This document shows positions 57,705 through 64,000 of a DNA stretch of 64,000 bases, in pieces (the first letter of the stretch is position 1; every line of letters begins with the position of its first letter). The stretch spans positions 10,671,501 through 10,735,500 of the forward strand of contig JALJCS010000022.1 in NCBI GenBank assembly GCA_023055355.1. The letters are read 5' to 3'. Under the pieces are notes generated by a model, which saw only the letters and a program-made list of their open reading frames with translations, was not told the origin of the DNA and ran no database searches. The translations under genes were made by a program, and so were the position numbers. Origin of the DNA: Agelaius tricolor. Taxonomy: Eukaryota; Chordata; Aves; Passeriformes; Icteridae.

Positions 57705-60700
57705 ACGTGCTGCTGCTCAGTGCTGACACGAGAGTTTGAACACAGGGCTGCAAACACAGCTCCATGCACAAGCAACACCCTCAGGGATGGGCTGGGACTG
57801 CCAAGCCAAGGCTCACCCTTGGCACTGCCGCCCCTTCTCCTCCAGCTGCACTGGGAGCATCACTGGGAGGCTCTGCCCCAGCCCCAGGGTCCCTCAGAGC
57901 TGTCACCCTGCCCTGCCTCCCTGCCCAGCCCCTGCCAGGCTGCACATCTGGGATAAATACTCGACCTATATAAGGGGCCTGTGACAGGAAATACCTCAAA
58001 CCAATCCAGCTTGCTTTTAAAACCTTTTATAAAGTGTAAGGTCTGAGTTTTATGAAGACCTGGTGTGGCTGCTCTAGCAAGTTTAGACATTTATACTTTT
58101 TTTTTTTTCCTTCTAGCATCACATCTGTTGTTATTATTTCATAGGAAATAATAAGAGAAATTAATAAATCCAAACACTTCTCATAAGGCATAGAAGTTTT
58201 CCTAGTGCCTGGAGCTGTTGCTCAGGCAGTGATTCCAGAGGAAAGTTGTGTGGTTACAATAAACCTGAACTCAAGCTTTGTACTCCTCCCCAACCCTTAA
58301 AAAGGAATCAGTTTGTAAGTTCTAGGGCAGAGTAAAAAGCAAAAATAAGTTTGGTTGGGTTGTCTGCTCCTCACTTAATTACTCTTTTTTATTTAACTGA
58401 TTACTCATTTGATAGACTGCATGTTCTTTGAACACACAGAATTCTTTGAATTCTTGAGTATTCTTTGATACACAGCTCTAAGACAGCACTAAAATGTCAG
58501 AAGTTACTTATACATTTAAATCCCAAACAGTGGAAAACTGCTTCAGTGGAGGGATAAAAAATTGGCCAGGTGCACACAGAAAATAACCAGAAGTTCTTTG
58601 GATATTCAGAAGTGCAGAAAAGCCAAAGATTTACAAACTCATATAACAGGGCTTTCTTGTTTCCTTTAAAGCCCACCATGTCCAAGCTGTTGCACCCTTG
58701 AGAAGCACCCTGAGAGCAGAGGATTTAAGAGTTCAAAGCATCAAGAAGCAGCATTTCAAAAAATAACTGAATCTCTGAGATCTGAGAAAATCAAATCCAG
58801 GCGTGGATTGAAGAGTGAGTACCCTCTTTTATTAAAAAAAAACAACAAAAAAACCAAAAAACAAACCAACAGCCAAAACCACCATACCCCAAACCAAACC
58901 CCAGAAATAAATAAAGAAGAAAAGAGGAGTGGAGTTGTAGGGGTGCATGAGAGAGGCTTTCCTTGGGTAGAGGAGATCTCTAATTGGCAATTGGGCTCAC
59001 TCAGGGGACACAAACCCCAGGGCAGCACAGGAATCCCACTGGAGAATATGGGAAACCTAAGGACAGAGCCCAGCTTGCAAAGGGAATCAGTTCCTCCCCA
59101 GAGAAATTTTAGAGGAAGGCATTGATTATTAAAGAGCTCAGAAAGCCCCCTGTGCAGCCAGGCTCTCCCTTTCCCACATTTCAGCAGGTGATTCCCTGAG
59201 TTTTTGCTCATCTTCCCAAGGATTTCAGCTCTCAGGTGACTTGTCAGCTTTCATGTGTCCACTGTGAAGGTGACATTTGGACATACCAGAGTTGTTCAAC
59301 TTCCTGCTCTCTACCTGCCTTCAAATTAATAATGGAAGATTTAGCTTACAGAAATAAATAAATAAGTTTTAAAATGCCTCAAGCCCAAGCAAGCAGCAGG
59401 AATCTGTGGATTGAAAAGTTTGGTTATTACCTTTTAAATTCCGAACACTCAGCAATTTTCTCAAGGCTCTGAATTTCCTGTCTGCAGGAAGAGAAATGCT
59501 AAAATTGAGTAAGACATTGCTTTTGGGGATCTCTGGGAGGTTTGCAGGGAAGGTTTGGAGCTTAAGCTGGGAATTTGGTGTGAAGCTGCAGCTCCAAGCT
59601 ATGGAGCAAAGGAGATAAAGCAGTTCAAGCAAGGTTCAGACAAATATCTCCAAGGGTGGGCACCTCTCCAGCCCAAATGTTCAGAGCTCCCTTCTCCCTA
59701 TTCCAGCTTCCTACGGTTCCCAAATTTCATTCTGTCCAAACATCTTTTCTGCTTTGTTTAACAATTCAGCTGTGGCCCAGCAAAGGCTCAGAATCACAGG
59801 CTCCACATTTAGCACATTGGAGGCCTCACTGCTTCAAAGCAAAACGTGTCAGGAGCTCCAAATGAATTGAATATGAGTTATTGGTGAGTATAAAACTGAC
59901 TGCATTCATCTCTGCCTGCTCCAGGCTGAAAGCCCAAAAATCCAAAAATTAAAAAAAAAAAGCCCAAAAATCCCCAAGCTGAAGGAAATACATTTCCCAG
60001 CCTGTGGACCCAAGGAGGAATGCTCAGAAGTGCATTCAGATAAAATCTAATTTTTATCAGTTGCCCAGTGAGGTTTGACATCCTTTCCCTGGAGAAAAGT
60101 GCCCACATTGTCACCAAGAGATTCCTCTGCACTGCAAAACATCAAGGTGTTAATGTGAAAAGTTCAGGTCATGATTTGGGACTTATTAACTCCAGTGTTG
60201 CCTTGGAGAGTCCAGCCTCCTTCCCATCCACAGGAGCCAAAAGTATTTTTTTAGTACAGGTATTCTGCACTTGAAAAGCTGTGGAATAGGGAAAGCTTCA
60301 AGGCAAGCTTCCCTGAGCATAAAACTCCTCATTTTTCCACTTCCTAATTGGAAAGGAAAAAAATCTGATTCAGGATTAATGAGCAGAAATATGGGAAGAG
60401 TCGCAGAGGAAAAGTTCTGTGCTATTTTCTGTCCACATTTTCTGAGAGTTCTGTGGCATTTCATCTGCACTAACTCCACACTAGCACTTTTTTACCATAT
60501 TTTTAAAAGTTTCCCATTTTATTCCTCTTGCAAGACAGCAGGGGGTCTCCATGTCTGATTGCCATTTAACTTGCATTCAAACACCAAAAAAAGCCAAGTA
60601 CGTATTTGGAGTATGGAACAAACCAGATGTGTCTGGAGTATTTTGGGTTCCACATGCTACCAGCCTCAGACCCCTCATTCCTGCCAGCTTGGGATTTATC

Positions 60701-61469
60701 CATTTTCTCCTCTGGGGCTCATGCCTTTCATCCATCTCTTGGCTCCTGCAGTACCTGGACTCACTCTGTCAGCATTTCCAAAGGTCTTTGCAAGAACACT
60801 CGGAGATCACTCACGTTTCTGACTCTGTGCACGATTCCCCAATCCTTTGTTCCACCACCAGATGGAATCGAGGGTTTTGGGGTCCCTTTTTGTCACTTCC
60901 ATGTATCTGATGAAAGGCAGAGGAACTGGTCTTGGTCTGAGCCACTCACCTGAGGAGCCTGCAGGAGTTCTGGACTGCAGACCTCTGCTGGGATCCAAAA
61001 TTATCCAGAGGAGCCTGAGGAACAAAATATCCCCCAGGAGAGCTGTCAGACACTTTTCTCTTTGTTTTGGCTCGGGTGCTGGGCCTGGCTACTCCTCTCC
61101 TCATCCCTCTATTCCCCAGCAGCATAAGAGCTCTGGCCTCACCTGGGGAAGCCTCCTGCTCCAGGGACATCACTGAAGGCTGGGACACATCTCCATGTCC
61201 TTGGCTCAGCCCCATCCTGTAACAAACCCAAACCCACTCCACATTTACCATGGGAAATTCCATCCTCCCCAGCAGCCATCTATACAGACCATATATAGCC
61301 CAGATTTACTTTTGGCAGAGCTCTCATTGGAATTTTTGATTGGAATTTAAAGACAGTGCAGTCTGCACACTGTGAGATAAAGCTGGGTCTGTCCTCTGGG
61401 ATAGGGTACTGCCCATCCAGCCTGTGATGACAAACACAATTCTGACTGGCTCTGAAATGCCTTCTGTAA

Positions 61470-61545
61470 CTCAGAATCACAGAATCATTCGGGTTGGAAA
61501 AGACCTACAAGATCATCCAGTCCAACCTTTAACAGTATTTTTCAG
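61470..61545 (-). repeat. CR1 LINE 3' terminus
   Basis: The reading CAGAATCACAGAATCATTCG, then GGTTGGAAAAGACCTACAAG and ATCATCCAGTCCAACC, is the classic antisense CR1 3' end. It looks little diverged and is strongly 5'-truncated. Confidence 0.92.
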
Positions 61546-64000
61546 TACCTGAGCAATTAAGGGAGAAAAGGAGAAAAATCATGTTATCAAGGGCTAAAGT
61601 TCTACTTTTAGGCAATCACATAGGAAAGGCTGTTTGGCTGAAATTGCAGTTTCTTTTATCAGTCAGTGAAGCATTTTTGGGAAGGTTGAGATTTGGTCCC
61701 TTGTTTTCAAACATCCTCTGTCCTGTACATGAGGAAAATTCGTTACACTATTGAAAATAATCTTGGGGAGGGAAAAAAGAGTGTGTTTGAGCCAAATCTG
61801 GCCTAAGGGGTGGTTGTACCAGTGGTGCAGGGAGTGCTGAGAGCCAGGTCTGAGATCAGCTCTTCCAAAATACTCTGAACTGTTCCCTTCCTTTGGCAGA
61901 TGTTTTAGGAGCACCCTGAAAGTCGTGAGGAGCCACAAACCTGTCACAATAAACCACTGTATCTCTGAAGGGGAGAACATAAAAAATACCCTGTTTTCTG
62001 GGAAAGAGGGACAAAGATGGGTTTCAGGTTGCAAGGTGCAAGCAACAGCTTGTCCCAGCACGCCAGGATGGTTGATGGGCTTGGCATTTCCCCTCAATCC
62101 TGGATGTGGAGAAGGAAGGGGATGCTCAGCCTCTCTCTGTGCTCCCCCTCTCAAACACAGCCCCCTTGAAATGGGAGGCTGCTTTACTTTCTGAAGTTCA
62201 AATGAGAAAACAGCTACAAAGCAAATCTGGGGACAGTGGGGACTGCTCTGGAAGACAAGCAGGGACATTTGGGCTTCACCCTCAGGATCTCTTCTAGGTC
62301 CCAGCCAGAAGGATTGATCCCATAGAGCCAAAATGAGGGAAAGCAACAAGAAAACCACTAAATTTGTCATACATGGGAGAGTAAGGAAGAAATCATCTAC
62401 AGGAAGCACACAAGCTCCATAATCTAAGCAAGAAAATCAGATTTAGGAAGGTCTACCAGGTCATCCAGGTCTACCAGGTGGATACACTGTCTGGATGAGC
62501 TGCTGAGGTCCAAAAGAAAGAATCAACCTGAACAGAGGACTCTGATGCTTTATCCAGCTGAGTCCCACTGCAGAAATTCTAAAATTCCCATATTTTTAAA
62601 GTTTTTTTTTTACTATAGCTATACGCATAATTCTTTACTATCGTCTTCATGGAAGACCTCAGTTGGATTTGGTCTTTGGGATCACATTGGTAGAAGAGTT
62701 TTGCCAGGAACATACCTTAAATAACTCACCAGCAGCCCCAGGCTGATGTACAGTCACACAAGAAATCTGTCTGGCAATTCATTAAAAAAAAAAGTAAACC
62801 ACAAAATAAATCTGTAAGTAATTAACCCCCCCTATAAAAAAACCCCCAATTAATCACTTCCACTATCCACTTTGAAAGTCATATTTTCTGTGTCAGTAGC
62901 TAGAAGCTACAGAGCAGATACACTGTGTAGCAGAGTAAAAACTGTGATCTATGTTTACCTTATGTACCCAACTTTTACTGTGTGCCTTGCTTGGCATGTT
63001 GGATGCAGCAGCACCTTTGCAATTACAGCATCCTGCTAATGCCTCTGTGAAAGCAGGAGCAAAGCTCCATTATTGACTCTTATTTACAGACCTGTACAGT
63101 TCCAGGTAAAGAGCCACAGAGAAACAGAAGCTCAGCTCCAGCTGTGAGTCACAGCTACTGGAAGTCACCGTGGCCCTCTGGAGCTTCCCAGCTTTTTTTC
63201 TCACTTTTCTGCAATGTCAAATCCCAGCAAGGCAGCCCCACAGAGCCCAGGCAGGGCAGGTCTGGGGGGATTCGTGTGTCAGAACAGGAAGTGATTCACT
63301 CTTCCTAAAGCAAGAGTAAAATGAGTTTCTCCACTGCTGACAAAGTGCTATCATCTCATGTAATTCTTTGAAATGGATTGTTATAAAAGATACTTCACAG
63401 TGTATTGGGGTTGATTCCCATTTATAAGCTCCTTTAAAAACCCCTCCAGATTCAGAGTCACTTTAAAGCCCTTTTTTGTTTTCAAAAATTATGTAAATCA
63501 CTGAGCAAACAAGGAATGAAGCCCCTGTCTTTCCTCGTCTCCATCTAAGCCACAATAAAATGGATGTTCCACAACAGCAGGATGTTCCCCACCAGGAGGG
63601 AAGCATTTTTTGTCCAAAAGAGGACTTTAGATATCTATCAGCAGACTCACCAGAACATCCTTTGTAATCCAATTAGAGCAGGGCTGGAGGGATTAACAGC
63701 TAAGCCCAAGTGCTCTGAAGATGCCTTAAGTGACCCACACACACTCCCTCTGATGCCTCCACAGGCACTCAGACTCCCTGAGTCACCATCTGGCATCTCC
63801 TCATTATTCTTGTTTTTTCTCACCTTTTTTTCGTTGCCATTTTTAGCCCCGGGTAGAAAAGAGGAACACTTTTCCCTTTACACCTGTCAAGTTGATTTAG
63901 CACTGCCTGGCACGTGCATGAGGAATAAAAAGCCTTGCTCCAATCTGATTGTGCTCCATCCCTTCCAGCACACAGCAGACATCCAGAACAGCCTGTTCTT

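Noticed and set aside
57630..57984. Pro/Ser/Ala-rich frames in a GC-rich patch
   Set aside because: Frames are open in several phases on both strands, with no domain or splice support.

Overview
The window is vertebrate nuclear DNA, most likely from a passerine bird. It carries GT-AG spliced exons tens of kilobases apart, many 3' ends of CR1 LINEs (the dominant LINE of birds), and several solo LTRs of endogenous retroviruses. The passerine call rests on recognising the repeat families by eye, not on a search. There are no prokaryotic features.

One protein-coding gene can be supported. It is CPXM2 (carboxypeptidase X, M14 family member 2) on the minus strand, with twelve coding exons from 50337 down to the stop codon at 4503-4505. 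All eleven internal junctions keep phase and give one continuous product of about 620 residues. The order is a discoidin (F5/8 type C) domain (exons at 50228-50337, 42878-43017, 28608-28692, 28150-28300), an M14 metallocarboxypeptidase-like domain (seven exons from 21843 to 11235), and a transthyretin-like domain with a basic tail (10025-10124, 4503-4753). The first coding stretch, encoding the signal peptide and lysine/proline-rich linker (about 136 residues in the human protein), is not convincingly present and is presumably beyond 64000. The catalytic centre lacks one zinc ligand, the substrate-binding Arg and the general-base Glu, as in mammalian CPX-2, so the product is expected to be a non-catalytic secreted or matrix-associated protein.

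Layout on the plus strand: 1-4502 is 3' UTR plus downstream flank. 4503-50337 is the gene, with large introns of 14.2 kb (28693-42877), 7.2 kb (43018-50227), 6.3 kb (21844-28149) and 5.3 kb (4754-10024). 50338-64000 looks like part of a long upstream intron.

The introns hold the accessory structure: about a dozen CR1 tails in both orientations; five solo LTRs, three of them inserted into CR1 copies; a 342-bp tandem duplication next to the last exon; a ten-unit 30-bp minisatellite with a three-unit higher-order pattern; a GAA/GATGAA purine tract; and two related AT-rich islands 3 kb apart. I found no RNA gene, CRISPR array, second protein-coding gene or new multi-gene system.
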